Below, piece after piece: positions 27,105 through 36,602 of a stretch of DNA of 64,000 nucleotides (its first letter is position 1; every line of letters begins with the position of its first letter). Under the pieces are notes generated by a model that worked only from the letters and a program-made list of their open reading frames with translations, ran no database searches and had not been told where the DNA came from. The stretch is from Cryobacterium levicorallinum (GTDB taxonomy: Bacteria; Actinomycetota; Actinomycetes; Actinomycetales; Microbacteriaceae): positions 1 to 64,000 of the forward strand of contig NZ_SOFE01000036.1 in assembly GCF_004402405.1 (NCBI RefSeq). Reading direction: 5' to 3'. Made by a program: the position numbers and the translations under genes.

Positions 27105-27977
27105 ATGATCATTCTTGCTGCCACCCCGATCGGAAACCTCGGCGACGCCTCCCGGCGCCTGATCGAGACCCTGAGCACCATCACCATCGTGGCGGCCGAA
27201 GACACCCGCGTCACCGTTCACCTGCTCAAGGCCCTCGGCATCGAGAATCGGCCCAGACTCATTGCCCTGCATGATCACAACGAACGCGGCAAGGCCGCCG
27301 AACTGGTCGAACTGGCTCGCGACACGGACATTCTCGTACTCAGCGACGCCGGCATGCCCACCGTCTCTGATCCCGGCTTTCATTTAGTGGATGCCGCGGT
27401 CGCCGCCGGCGTGCAGGTCACCGCCCTGCCCGGCCCGTCCGCCGTGCTGACCGCCCTCGCCGTGTCCGGGCTGCCGACCGACCGGTTCACGTTCGAGGGG
27501 TTCCTGCCGCGCAAACACGGCGAGCGGGTCAAACTGCTGCGCGATCTCAGCGCTGAACGCCGCACTATGGTCTTCTTCGAATCGCCCAATCGCCTGGCGG
27601 ACTCGCTGCTCGACCTCGCCGCAACGCTCGGCCCTGACCGCCGCGTCGTGGTCTGTCGCGAGCTGACCAAATTTTTTGAGGAGGTCAAGCGCGGCACGGC
27701 AAGCGAACTGGCCGAGTGGGCGGCAGCGGGGGTGCGTGGCGAGATCTGTATCGTCGTTGCCGGTGCGGAAGTGCGGGTGCTGGACCTGGCCATGGGCGTG
27801 GCCGAGGTGCTGGATTTGGTGGCTGGCGGCATCCGCTTGAAAGAAGCTGCGGCCGACGTGTCCGCGGCCAGCGGACTTGGCAAGCGTGAACTGTACGAGC
27901 ACGCGCTGCAGGCCAAGGCCGGCCCGGGAAAACCTGCCGTAAAAAAACCGGAATACCCGAGTCCTCTTCAGCGTTAG
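27105..27977 (+). CDS. rsmI: 16S rRNA (cytidine-1402 2'-O) methyltransferase RsmI
   Basis: This 290-residue SAM-dependent methyltransferase of the tetrapyrrole-methylase fold modifies C1402 in the 16S decoding centre. Motifs: ILAATPIGNLGDAS at the N-terminus, AAEDTRVT, SDAGMPTVSDPG and PGPSAVLTALAVSGL. The C-terminal extension (VLDLVAGGIRLKEAA) is the usual RsmI tail. ATG 27105 begins right at the first beta strand. It is divergent from pmt, and the short spacer must hold both promoters. Confidence 0.96.
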   Translation: MIILAATPIGNLGDASRRLIETLSTITIVAAEDTRVTVHLLKALGIENRPRLIALHDHNERGKAAELVELARDTDILVLSDAGMPTVSDPGFHLVDAAVAAGVQVTALPGPSAVLTALAVSGLPTDRFTFEGFLPRKHGERVKLLRDLSAERRTMVFFESPNRLADSLLDLAATLGPDRRVVVCRELTKFFEEVKRGTASELAEWAAAGVRGEICIVVAGAEVRVLDLAMGVAEVLDLVAGGIRLKEAAADVSAASGLGKRELYEHALQAKAGPGKPAVKKPEYPSPLQR

Positions 27978-28026
27978 GTTCGATAGGTGTGAGTCGCACG
28001 GTCGCGACCAACCTCGGGAGGTTCTC

Positions 28027-29034
28027 ATGTGGCGCTCGGTGCAATTCTCCCGCTATGGGGGGCCGGAAGTTCTCGATCTGGTCGAGATGACTGCGCCGGT
28101 TCCTGGTGTCGGTGAGGTGGTCGTCGAGGTCATGGCGGCAGGCCTGAACCCTGGCGAATCCAGTATTCGGGAAGGGCGACTCGACAACGAGTGGCCTGCG
28201 CACTTCCCGGCAGGACAGGGCAGCGACTTCGCCGGCTTTATCGCGGGCGCCGGAGCGGGCGTCACCGGGTGGAAAATCGGCGACGCGGTGCTCGGTCACA
28301 CGGTGCGCGGTTCCCAGGCGAATTTTGTCACAGTCCCGGTAGGGAACATCATTCACAAGCCCGAGCGGTTGCCGTGGGAGATCGCCGGCAGCCTTTACGT
28401 TGCTGCAACGACCGCGTGGCAGGCGGTCTCCGGCGCAAGCCCCGGCCCGGGTCGCACGGTGCTCGTGCACGCCGCACACGGTGGTGTCGGCGTGATCGCG
28501 GCACAGTTGGCCAAACGACGCGGAGCCCGAGTTATCGGCACCGCCAGCCCGAACAGTTTTGACTACCTGCGCCAAATCGGCGTGATACCGGTGGAATACG
28601 GTCCAGGATTCGACGAGCGGTTGCGGCGGATTGCGCCCGATGGTGTTGATGCCGAGCTGAATCGCCTGGGCGACAACGGACTGATGAATGTTGACTCGAC
28701 CGACACCGTCGTGCTTGAGAAGATTGCGCGCCTGATCGCCGACCATCAGATCGTGATTCCGGTTGCCGCCATTTACCCATTCGAACGGGTGCGGGACGCC
28801 TATCGGGAGCTGGAAGCTGGGCATGCCCACGGCAAGATCGTGCTGTGCATGATGCCAGTCGAGTATGCGCACCAGAAGGTACGTGGCATCGACGTGCGCG
28901 AGAGCGAGGTAACGAAGGATGTCCCGAACCGCCCGCCGGTTCCGCCCATCCACGAGGCGCTCCCGCCGGTCTTCGGCCATCGACACCACCTGGCAGCCGC
29001 CGGCCCAGCGGCGGAGAGCTCCCACAGCGAGTAA
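28027..29034 (+). CDS. MDR-family quinone oxidoreductase-like protein with internal deletion and foreign tail
   Basis: This 335-residue NAD(P)H-dependent medium-chain reductase has GGPEVL, a GROES-like N-terminal half, and a Rossmann motif HAAHGGVGVIAAQLAKRRGARVIGT. No zinc ligands of the alcohol dehydrogenase class are seen. After DGVDAEL the sequence goes directly to VLEKIARLIAD, so some 45 residues of the nucleotide-binding domain are missing. The family normally ends at GHAHGKIVL (here about residue 274), but 60 further residues without family similarity follow. It may be damaged. GGGAG lies close upstream of ATG 28027. Confidence 0.75.
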   Translation: MWRSVQFSRYGGPEVLDLVEMTAPVPGVGEVVVEVMAAGLNPGESSIREGRLDNEWPAHFPAGQGSDFAGFIAGAGAGVTGWKIGDAVLGHTVRGSQANFVTVPVGNIIHKPERLPWEIAGSLYVAATTAWQAVSGASPGPGRTVLVHAAHGGVGVIAAQLAKRRGARVIGTASPNSFDYLRQIGVIPVEYGPGFDERLRRIAPDGVDAELNRLGDNGLMNVDSTDTVVLEKIARLIADHQIVIPVAAIYPFERVRDAYRELEAGHAHGKIVLCMMPVEYAHQKVRGIDVRESEVTKDVPNRPPVPPIHEALPPVFGHRHHLAAAGPAAESSHSE

Positions 29035-29073
29035 CAAAACGTCAGGTCCGCACGCTGCGCATAAGATGAACGC

Positions 29074-30645
29074 ATGTCCGCAGGCTCTTTTTACATCACC
29101 ACGCCCATTTTCTACGTGAATGATGTGCCGCACATCGGGCACGCCTACACCGAGGTCGCCGCCGATGTGCTCGCGCGCTGGCACCGGCAGTCGGGCGATG
29201 ACGCTTGGCTGCTCACCGGCACCGACGAACACGGCCAGAAGATTCTGCGCACCGCCACCGCCAACGGCGTCACGCCGAAGGAATGGGCCGACCGGCTGGT
29301 CGAGACCGCGTGGAAGCCGCTGCTGGAGACCGTCAATATTGCCAACGACGACTTCATCCGCACCACCGACGAACGCCACGAGGTGAACGCGCAGAAGTTT
29401 CTGCAGCACCTGCACGACGAGGGCCACATCTACACCGGCGAGTATGAGGGCTACTACTGCGTCGGCTGCGAGGAATACAAGCAGACCACCGACCTCGTCG
29501 ACGGCACCGGCGAATACGCCGGCCAACCGGTCTGCGCGATCCACTCCAAGCCGGTCGAACTGCTGCACGAGAAGAACTACTTCTTCAAGATGAGCGCCTT
29601 CGCCGACCGTCTGCTCGCGCTCTACGAAGAAAACCCTGACTTCGTGCAGCCGGAAGCGGCCCGCAACGAGGTCATGTCCTTCGTCAAGCGCGGCCTGAGT
29701 GACCTGTCGATCTCCCGCTCGAGCTTCGACTGGGGCATCAAAGTGCCGTGGGACGAATCGCACGTCGTCTACGTCTGGTTCGACGCGCTGCTCAACTACA
29801 TCACCGCGGCCGGCTACGGCCAGAACGACGAGGAATTCGCGAGCCGCTGGCCCGCGACCCACATCGTCGGCAAGGATATTCTGCGTTTTCACGCCGTCAT
29901 CTGGCCGGCCATGCTCATGGCCGCCGGTATCGAGGTACCCAAGCAGGTCTTCGGCCACGGCTGGCTGCTGGTCGGCGGCGAGAAGATGAGCAAGTCCAAG
30001 CTCACCGGTATCGCCCCGAGCCAGATCACCGACACTTTCGGCTCCGATGCCTTTCGTTACTACTTCATGCGTGCCATCAGCTTCGGCCAAGACGGTTCGT
30101 TCAGCTGGGAAGACCTCTCGGCCCGCTACCAGTCCGAACTCGCCAACGGCTTCGGCAACCTCGCCTCCCGCGTGATCGCCATGGTCGTGCGCTACTGCGT
30201 CGGCGTTGTGCCGGCCGCCGGCGAGCTCACAGCCGATGACCTCGCGATTGCTGCCACCGAACAGCGGGTGACGGATGCCGCGGCGCAAGCCATCGAGACC
30301 CTCGCCATCCACGACGCCCTCACCAGCGTGTGGGAACTCGTCGACGAACTCAACGGCTACATCACCCTGCAGGAACCGTGGGCCCTGGCCAAGAACCCGG
30401 AAACCCGGGCGCGCCTGGAGACCGTGCTGCACACGGCCGTGCGCGGCCTCGGCACCCTCACCGTGCTGCTCTCTCCGGTCATTCCCATTGCCACCGCCAA
30501 GCTGTGGACCGCCCTCGGCGGCGACGGCGCCCTCACCGACCAGCGCGTCGACCGGGCCTGGGAGTGGACCGGCGGCGCCCAGGTCAGCCCGCTCGAACCG
30601 CTGTTCCCGCGCATCGAATCGATCGTGGAGCCAGCCGATGCCTAA
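29074..30645 (+). CDS. metG: Methionyl-tRNA synthetase
   Basis: This 523-residue class I aminoacyl-tRNA synthetase charges tRNA-Met. The HIGH motif is literally HIGH (H20-H23), and the KMSKS loop is at residues 304-308 (KMSKSK). A zinc-knuckle region with CVGCEEY and CAIH lies around residues 128-155. The anticodon-binding helical domain fills the C-terminus, and there is no appended tRNA-binding domain. It overlaps the next gene (tatD) by 8 bases, giving the classic metG-tatD-rsmA-ispE order of actinobacteria. Confidence 0.97.
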   Translation: MSAGSFYITTPIFYVNDVPHIGHAYTEVAADVLARWHRQSGDDAWLLTGTDEHGQKILRTATANGVTPKEWADRLVETAWKPLLETVNIANDDFIRTTDERHEVNAQKFLQHLHDEGHIYTGEYEGYYCVGCEEYKQTTDLVDGTGEYAGQPVCAIHSKPVELLHEKNYFFKMSAFADRLLALYEENPDFVQPEAARNEVMSFVKRGLSDLSISRSSFDWGIKVPWDESHVVYVWFDALLNYITAAGYGQNDEEFASRWPATHIVGKDILRFHAVIWPAMLMAAGIEVPKQVFGHGWLLVGGEKMSKSKLTGIAPSQITDTFGSDAFRYYFMRAISFGQDGSFSWEDLSARYQSELANGFGNLASRVIAMVVRYCVGVVPAAGELTADDLAIAATEQRVTDAAAQAIETLAIHDALTSVWELVDELNGYITLQEPWALAKNPETRARLETVLHTAVRGLGTLTVLLSPVIPIATAKLWTALGGDGALTDQRVDRAWEWTGGAQVSPLEPLFPRIESIVEPADA

Positions 30646-31642
30646 TGACGCGGTGCCTAATGACGGGCCTGGTCCTGACGGCATCGACGGCTACGGCAGT
30701 GCCATTCGCCGCCGCGACAGTACCGCGGGCCGCGACCTGAGCTACCCACCGCTACCGGAGCCACTCACGGTTCCCGTCTACGACAACCACACCCATCTCG
30801 AAATCGCCGATGGGGAGCATCCGCTCAGCTATCGGGAACAGCTCGACCGCGCCTCGAGCGTTGGCGTGCGTGGTGTGATCCAGGTCGGCGGAGACGTCGA
30901 AACCTCACGTTGGTCGGCTGCTGCTGCCCGGATCGAGCCGCGCATGCTGGCCGCCGTCGCGATCCATCCCAACGAGGCACCCGATCTCGAGGAAGCCGGA
31001 ACTCTCGACGACGCCCTCGCCGTGATCAACGAACTCGCCGGCCAGCCGCGCGTGGTCGCGGTCGGGGAGACCGGCCTCGACTTCTTTCGTACGGGTCACG
31101 ACGGTCGCGCCGCCCAGTTCCGCTCCTTCGAAGCGCATATCCGCATCGCCAAGGAGCACAACCTTGCACTTCAAATTCACGACCGCGACGCCCACGAGGC
31201 CGTGATCGAAACTCTGCTTCGGGTTGGCGCCCCCGAACGTACGGTCTTTCACTGCTTCTCCGGCGACGCCGACATGGCTCGGCTGTGCGCCGAGCACGGC
31301 TGGTATATGTCCTTCGCCGGCAATGTCACGTTCAAGAACGCCGGCAACCTGCGGGAAGCCCTGTTCGCCGCCCCGCGCAACCTGCTGCTGGTCGAAACGG
31401 ATGCCCCCTTTCTTACGCCGCTGCCCTACCGTGGCCGGCCCAATGCGCCGTACCTGCTGCCCAACACGCTGCGCGGCATGGCCGCCCACCTCGAAACGGA
31501 TGTCTCCCTGCTCTCCGCGCAAATCACCGCCAACACCGAGCTGGTCTACGGACGCTGGGACGCCGAGCCCGTCACCGCTGCCTTCGCCGCCCCAAACGAC
31601 GAGCAAAATCCCGATCAGGCCCCACTCGGCGGCCTCGCATGA
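30638..31642 (+). CDS. tatD: TatD family metal-dependent DNase
   Basis: This 334-residue TIM-barrel hydrolase has the metal ligands HTH in YDNHTHLE, the GETGLDFF glutamate, QIHDRDAH, FHCFSGD and the terminal D in VETDAPFL. TatD proteins act as 3'-5' exonucleases or D-aminoacyl-tRNA-like hydrolases in nucleic-acid turnover. The first 45 residues before the barrel form an unusual N-terminal extension. ATG 30638 overlaps metG; the stop overlaps rsmA (ATGA). Confidence 0.93.
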   Translation: MPNDAVPNDGPGPDGIDGYGSAIRRRDSTAGRDLSYPPLPEPLTVPVYDNHTHLEIADGEHPLSYREQLDRASSVGVRGVIQVGGDVETSRWSAAAARIEPRMLAAVAIHPNEAPDLEEAGTLDDALAVINELAGQPRVVAVGETGLDFFRTGHDGRAAQFRSFEAHIRIAKEHNLALQIHDRDAHEAVIETLLRVGAPERTVFHCFSGDADMARLCAEHGWYMSFAGNVTFKNAGNLREALFAAPRNLLLVETDAPFLTPLPYRGRPNAPYLLPNTLRGMAAHLETDVSLLSAQITANTELVYGRWDAEPVTAAFAAPNDEQNPDQAPLGGLA

Positions 31643-32541
31643 CCGGCCGCCACTCCCCGGAGCCCGTCCCCGCTGACCCCGCCATCGCGGCCAAGCCCAC
31701 CAAGACGCTCCTCGGCCCCGCCGAGATTCGCGACCTCGCCGAGATGCTCGGAGTCAACCCCACCAAGAAGCTCGGCCAGAACTTCGTCATCGACGGCAAC
31801 ACCGTGCGGCGCATCGTCAAGGTCGCCCGGGTCGCGCCGGGTGACACCGTTGTCGAGGTCGGCCCGGGCCTCGGCTCACTCACCCTCGGCATGCTCGAAA
31901 TCGGCGCGGCCGTTGTCGCCGTGGAGATCGACGACCGCCTCGCCGAGCAGCTTCCGCTGACGGTCGATCTCATGCAGCCCGGTGCTGCGCTCACGGTCAT
32001 CCGCGCCGACGCCCTCAAGATCACCGAACTGCCCGGCGACCCGACCCGGCTCGTCGCCAACCTGCCCTACAACGTGTCCGTTCCGGTGCTGCTCTACCTG
32101 CTCGAGCACTTCGATTCGATTCGCGCTGGTGTGGTCATGGTGCAGGCCGAGGTCGGCGAGCGTCTCGCCGCTCCTCCCGGCAACAAGGTCTACGGCAGCC
32201 CAAGCGTCAAAGCCGCCTGGTACGGCGATTTTCGCACCGCCGGCAAGGTCAGCCGCCAGGTGTTCTGGCCGGTTCCCAACGTCGATTCGATCCTGATCGC
32301 CTTCGATCGTCGCGCCACCCCGCTGGAATCCGAGGAACTGCGGCTGAAGACCTTCGCGCTCGTCGACGCCGCTTTTCAACAGCGCCGCAAGATGCTGCGC
32401 CAGTCACTGTCGGTCGTTCTCGGGGACTCGTCGGCGGCATCCGCTCTCATGTCGGAGGCCGGAATCGACCCGACCACCCGCGGCGAACAGCTGACCGTGC
32501 ACGACTTTCTCGCCATCGCCCGGGTCTGGATACCGGCTTAG
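31639..32541 (+). CDS. rsmA: 16S rRNA (A1518/A1519 N6,N6) dimethyltransferase
   Basis: This 300-residue Rossmann methyltransferase (KsgA) dimethylates two adenines in helix 45 of 16S rRNA. Motifs: KKLGQNFVID, the SAM motif VEVGPGLGSLT, and the catalytic NLPY in VANLPYNVSVP. It has an extra N-terminal stretch of about 35 residues. ATG 31639 overlaps the tatD stop by 4 bases, so translation is coupled. Confidence 0.97.
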   Translation: MTGRHSPEPVPADPAIAAKPTKTLLGPAEIRDLAEMLGVNPTKKLGQNFVIDGNTVRRIVKVARVAPGDTVVEVGPGLGSLTLGMLEIGAAVVAVEIDDRLAEQLPLTVDLMQPGAALTVIRADALKITELPGDPTRLVANLPYNVSVPVLLYLLEHFDSIRAGVVMVQAEVGERLAAPPGNKVYGSPSVKAAWYGDFRTAGKVSRQVFWPVPNVDSILIAFDRRATPLESEELRLKTFALVDAAFQQRRKMLRQSLSVVLGDSSAASALMSEAGIDPTTRGEQLTVHDFLAIARVWIPA

Positions 32542-32590
32542 CACGAGCGTGCTGTCCGTGCGGGTAGACAGGCTGGGCTAAGTTAAAAGC

Positions 32591-33526
32591 ATGATGACGA
32601 CCGCCGGCAGCCCCGTTGTGCACGCGCGGGCTCCCGGCAAAATCAACGTCTTTCTCAAGGTCGGTGCCGTCATGGAAGACGGCTACCACGACCTCGCGAC
32701 GGCCTATCAGGCCGTTTCCCTGTTCGAAGAAGTGCGCGCCACGCCCGCTACCGACTTCTCGGTCGAATTCTGCGGCAGCATCGACGCCTCCGGCCTCGCG
32801 ACCGGCGGCACCAACCTCGCCATCAAGGCCGCTCGGGCCCTGGCCCGCAAGGCGGGCTATCGCGGCGGCGTGCACCTCGAGATCGAAAAGAACGTACCCA
32901 TTGCCGGTGGAATGGGCGGCGGCTCCGCGGACGCCGCAGCCACCCTTCTAGCCTGCGACGCGCTCTGGGGCACCAACGCCACCAAGGACGAGCTGCTCGG
33001 GATCGCCGCCAAGCTCGGCGCCGACGTGCCGTTCTCCTTCACCGGCGGCACCGCGATCGGCACCGGCCGCGGCGACCAGCTCAGCCCGGCGCTGGCAAAG
33101 GGCAAATTTCAGTGGGTGCTCGCCCTCGCCGACTTCGGTATGTCGACACCCGGTGTTTATCAGGAACTCGATCGGCACCGCGACCGCCACGCCCAGGATA
33201 TTTTTCCGGCCCAGCACCAGCCCTCCGTCGACGCAAACGTGCTGCAGGCGTTGCGGGCCGGCGACCCGCACATGCTCGCCGACGTGCTGCACAACGACCT
33301 ACAGGCCCCCGCTCTGCACCTCGCGCCCGGCCTCGCCAAGGTGCTGCAGCTCGGTGAAGAAAACGGAGCCCTCGCCGGTATCCTCTCCGGCTCCGGCCCG
33401 ACCGTGGCCTTTCTGGTAGCGGATGCCGACAGCGCGCTCGAATTGCAGGTCGCGCTCTCCGCCTCCCGCCTGCGCGTCGTGCGCGCCACCGGCCCGGTGC
33501 ACGGCGCCCGCCTGATCAACGACTAG
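32591..33526 (+). CDS. ispE: 4-diphosphocytidyl-2-C-methyl-D-erythritol kinase
   Basis: This 311-residue GHMP kinase of the MEP isoprenoid pathway phosphorylates CDP-ME at the 2-hydroxyl. Motifs: [11 protein letters not shown] at the start, the ATP loop [17 protein letters not shown] and the C-terminal [11 protein letters not shown]. Two adjacent ATG codons (32591 and 32594) are both possible starts. It is the fourth gene of the metG-tatD-rsmA-ispE cluster, 49 bases after rsmA. Confidence 0.96.
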   Translation: MMTTAGSPVVHARAPGKINVFLKVGAVMEDGYHDLATAYQAVSLFEEVRATPATDFSVEFCGSIDASGLATGGTNLAIKAARALARKAGYRGGVHLEIEKNVPIAGGMGGGSADAAATLLACDALWGTNATKDELLGIAAKLGADVPFSFTGGTAIGTGRGDQLSPALAKGKFQWVLALADFGMSTPGVYQELDRHRDRHAQDIFPAQHQPSVDANVLQALRAGDPHMLADVLHNDLQAPALHLAPGLAKVLQLGEENGALAGILSGSGPTVAFLVADADSALELQVALSASRLRVVRATGPVHGARLIND

Positions 33527-33567
33527 TCCGGAATCGTACGCCCCGGCGTGCCGTAAACTTGGAGGCT

Positions 33568-35361
33568 ATGGCACATCTTCTCGGGGCTGAGTCCCTGCAC
33601 CTCGAATTTCCCACCCGCGTCATCTTTGACAGCGTCACCGCCGGCCTCAACGAAGGCGACCGCATCGGCGTCGTCGGCAAGAACGGCGACGGCAAGTCCA
33701 CCCTGATGCGTCTGCTCGCCGGCCGCATGGAACCCGACGAAGGCCGGGTCACCCGTCGCCGCGGCGTCACGATCGGCATGCTCGACCAGTCCGACGACCT
33801 CGCCAGCGGCCAGACCGTCGGCCACACCATCGTCGGCGGGATCGAAGAACACGTCTGGGCTGGCGACGCCAAGGTGCGCGACGTCATCGGCGGTCTCGTG
33901 CGCGACATCCCCTGGGACGCCCTCGTCGACGACCTCTCCGGTGGCCAGCGCCGCCGCGTTGCCCTCGCCGCCGTGCTCATCGGCGATTACGACTGCATCT
34001 TCCTCGATGAGCCCACCAACCACCTCGACGTGGAAGGCATTTCCTGGCTCGCCGGTCACCTCAAGACCCGCTGGGCAGCCCAGTCGGGCGGACTCGTGGT
34101 CGTCACCCACGACCGGTGGTTCCTCGACGAGGTCTGCAATATCACCTGGGAGGTGCACGACCGCCTGATTGAGCCGTTCGAGGGTGGCTACGCCGCCTAC
34201 ATTCTGCAGCGCGTCGAGCGCGACCGCATGAGTTCCGTCGTTGAATCCAAGCGCCAGAACCTCATGAAGAAAGAACTGGCCTGGCTGCGCCGCGGCGCCC
34301 CGGCCCGCACCGCCAAGCCCAAGTTCCGCATCGATGCCGCCAACGTGCTGATCGAGAATGAGCCGCCGCCCCGCGACACCGTCACGATGCAGTCGATGGC
34401 GATGCAGCGCCTCGGCAAGGACGTCGTCGACCTCATCGACATCGGCGTGAAGTTCGGCGACAAGACCGTGCTGAACGACATCACCTGGCGCATCGCGCCG
34501 GGGGAGCGCACCGGCATCATGGGCGTCAACGGCGCAGGCAAGTCCACCCTGCTGAACCTCGTCGCCGGCACCCTGCAGCCGACGACGGGAACGGTCAAGC
34601 GCGGCAAGACCATCAAGGTGGCCGTGCTCACCCAGCAGCTGTTCGAACTCGACGAGATTCGCAACGACCGGGTCAGCGACGTCATCGGCCGCCAGAAAAC
34701 CAGCTACATGGCCGGCGGCAAAGAGATCACGCCTGGCCAGATGCTCGAACGCATGGGCTTCTTGAGCGCACAGCTCACCACCCAGGTCAAGGACCTCTCC
34801 GGTGGCCAGAAGCGCCGTCTGCAACTGCTGCTCATCGTGCTGAGCGAGCCGAACGTGCTCATCCTCGACGAGCCCACCAACGACCTCGACACCGACATGC
34901 TCGCCGCCATGGAAGACCTGCTCGACTCCTTTCCCGGCACCCTGCTCGTCGTGTCGCACGACCGGTACCTCATCGAGCGCGTCACCGACAACCAGTACGC
35001 GGTCATGGACGGCGGCTTTCGCCACCTGCCCGGCGGCGTCGACCAGTACCTCGAGGTACGCCGCAGGGCGGTCGCCGGCCCGGCAGCCGGTTCTCCAACG
35101 GATGCCGCTGGCAAGACCAAAAAGATCCCCAGCCTGGGCGGCGCTGAACTGCGCAACGCCCAGAAGGAGCTCGGCTCCATCGACCGCAAGGTGGTCAAGT
35201 TGCAGGAGCGTATTGCGCAGAAGCACGAGAAGCTCGCCGCCCACGACCAGTCCGATTTTGCCGGTCTCGGCGAACTCGGCGTGAAGCTGACCGAACTCGA
35301 AGAGACCATCGCCACGCTGGAAACCCGCTGGGTCGAACTTACTGAGCTGATCGAGGGCTAG
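33568..35361 (+). CDS. ABC-F family ATPase (ribosome-associated)
   Basis: This protein of about 597 residues has two ABC ATPase domains without membrane helices. Walker A motifs are GKNGDGKST and GVNGAGKST; signature motifs are LSGGQRRRV and LSGGQKRRL; Walker B is followed by EPTNHLD and EPTNDLD. The linker between the domains and a C-terminal coiled coil (about residues 520-597) are typical of ABC-F translation factors. GGAGG lies only 2 bases before ATG 33568, so a TTG at 33559 is an alternative start. It follows ispE, as in many actinobacteria. Confidence 0.93.
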   Translation: MAHLLGAESLHLEFPTRVIFDSVTAGLNEGDRIGVVGKNGDGKSTLMRLLAGRMEPDEGRVTRRRGVTIGMLDQSDDLASGQTVGHTIVGGIEEHVWAGDAKVRDVIGGLVRDIPWDALVDDLSGGQRRRVALAAVLIGDYDCIFLDEPTNHLDVEGISWLAGHLKTRWAAQSGGLVVVTHDRWFLDEVCNITWEVHDRLIEPFEGGYAAYILQRVERDRMSSVVESKRQNLMKKELAWLRRGAPARTAKPKFRIDAANVLIENEPPPRDTVTMQSMAMQRLGKDVVDLIDIGVKFGDKTVLNDITWRIAPGERTGIMGVNGAGKSTLLNLVAGTLQPTTGTVKRGKTIKVAVLTQQLFELDEIRNDRVSDVIGRQKTSYMAGGKEITPGQMLERMGFLSAQLTTQVKDLSGGQKRRLQLLLIVLSEPNVLILDEPTNDLDTDMLAAMEDLLDSFPGTLLVVSHDRYLIERVTDNQYAVMDGGFRHLPGGVDQYLEVRRRAVAGPAAGSPTDAAGKTKKIPSLGGAELRNAQKELGSIDRKVVKLQERIAQKHEKLAAHDQSDFAGLGELGVKLTELEETIATLETRWVELTELIEG

Positions 35362-35368
35362 TTTCGCA

Positions 35369-35414
35369 GAAGCTGTGACGCAGTGTGTCGGTGCAGGCCA
35401 CGCGTCGCAGCTTC
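35369..35414 (+). terminator. Hairpin after the ABC-F gene
   Basis: GAAGCTGTGACGC (35369-35381) pairs with GCGTCGCAGCTTC (35402-35414), 12 of 13 positions plus one wobble, across a 20-base loop. No T-run follows. No SAM riboswitch is recognisable in the rest of the spacer before metQ. Confidence 0.5.
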
Positions 35415-35601
35415 GGCACGTATCGTTGAGGGGTGCCTGCGCAGCCGCGGTACACAGCTCCTCGTGGGCGCAGCCTTCTGGTTTGACCGGTCGTTGTTGT
35501 GTGCCCGCGAGCTGTCAGTGCGTCTCGTTGAACCGTGACGAAATACACTGTGCTGCGCCCTGCCATACGAAACCGAACCCACAGCGCCTGAAGGAATTAC
35601 C

Positions 35602-36507
35602 GTGAAGAAAATCGTGAACAAGAAGAGCCTGCTCGCTGGTCTCGCCCTCGTACCGCTCGTCGCCCTGCTGGCCGGCTGTGCCGGAGCCTCCGAAGGACCG
35701 GCCACCGGTACCGAGGGTGATGCCATCAAGATCGGCGTCGTCGGAGCGAGCGACCCGTACTGGGAGATCTACACCGAGGCCGCAGCGGCCGAGGGCATTG
35801 AGATCGAGATCGTCGACTTCGCGCAGTACCCGCAGGTGAACCCGGCCCTCGCCGCCGGAGAGGTCGACCTCAACCAGTTCCAGCACATCGTCTACCTCGC
35901 CGAATACAACGAGGCGAGCGGCGACAACCTGGCTCCGATCGGCGCCACGGCCATCTACCCGCTGGGCCTGTACTCCACCGAGTACAGCAACGTCGATGAC
36001 ATCGTGAAGGGCGACACCATCGCCGTGCCCGACGACGACAGCAATCAGGCACGCGCGCTCGTCATTCTGCAGTCCAACGGTCTCATCGTTCTGAAAGACG
36101 GCGGATCCATCTTCTCGAGCCTGTCCGACATCGACGAGGAGGCCTCCAAGGTCAAGGTCACGGCCCTCGACGCCTCGCTCACCGTCGCGTCGCTGCCCGA
36201 CGTCGCCGCCGCGGTCATCAACAACGACTTCGCCGAGAAGGGCGGACTCAAGTTCGAGGACGCCATCGCCACCGATGACGCGACCGACCCGCAGGCGCTG
36301 CCCTACGTCAACATCTTCGCCTCGCGGGACGAAGACAAGGACAACGCGACCTTCCAGCAGCTCGTCGAGATCTACCAGAACACCCAGGACGTGCAGGACG
36401 GCGTGCTGGCCGTCTCGGGCGACACCGCCGAAATGGTGACCACCCCCGCCTCCGACCTGGCCAAGTCGCTCGCGACGGTTCAGGCCGATATCAAGGCCGC
36501 CAAGTAA
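35602..36507 (+). CDS. metQ: Methionine ABC transporter substrate-binding lipoprotein
   Basis: This 301-residue NlpA-family lipoprotein has a signal with lipobox LAGC (about residue 25) and the conserved IKIGVVGASDPYWEI start of the mature protein, VDFAQYPQVNPALAAGEVDLNQFQH and a terminal SLATVQADIKAAK. It binds methionine outside the membrane and delivers it to MetNI. AAGGA lies 6 bases before GTG 35602. The gene heads a metQ-metN-metI operon with a 95-base gap before metN. Confidence 0.95.
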   Translation: MKKIVNKKSLLAGLALVPLVALLAGCAGASEGPATGTEGDAIKIGVVGASDPYWEIYTEAAAAEGIEIEIVDFAQYPQVNPALAAGEVDLNQFQHIVYLAEYNEASGDNLAPIGATAIYPLGLYSTEYSNVDDIVKGDTIAVPDDDSNQARALVILQSNGLIVLKDGGSIFSSLSDIDEEASKVKVTALDASLTVASLPDVAAAVINNDFAEKGGLKFEDAIATDDATDPQALPYVNIFASRDEDKDNATFQQLVEIYQNTQDVQDGVLAVSGDTAEMVTTPASDLAKSLATVQADIKAAK

Positions 36508-36602
36508 GCATCCGCTTCATCAGCGCAGTCCGGGGGAGCAGGCGCCCTGGACTGCGCTGTTGTGTCGGGTATCACGGAGCATGAAATGAGCGAGGCAAAC
36601 GG

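Noticed and set aside
27685-30684. Very long open frame on the minus strand
   Set aside because: It lies antisense to rsmI, the MDR gene and metG, has the low-information Arg/Gly/Asp/Val/Glu composition of a GC-rich shadow frame and no family motif.
35415-35601. SAM riboswitch before metQ
   Set aside because: The conserved core elements of SAM-I, SAM-II or SAM-IV could not be found.
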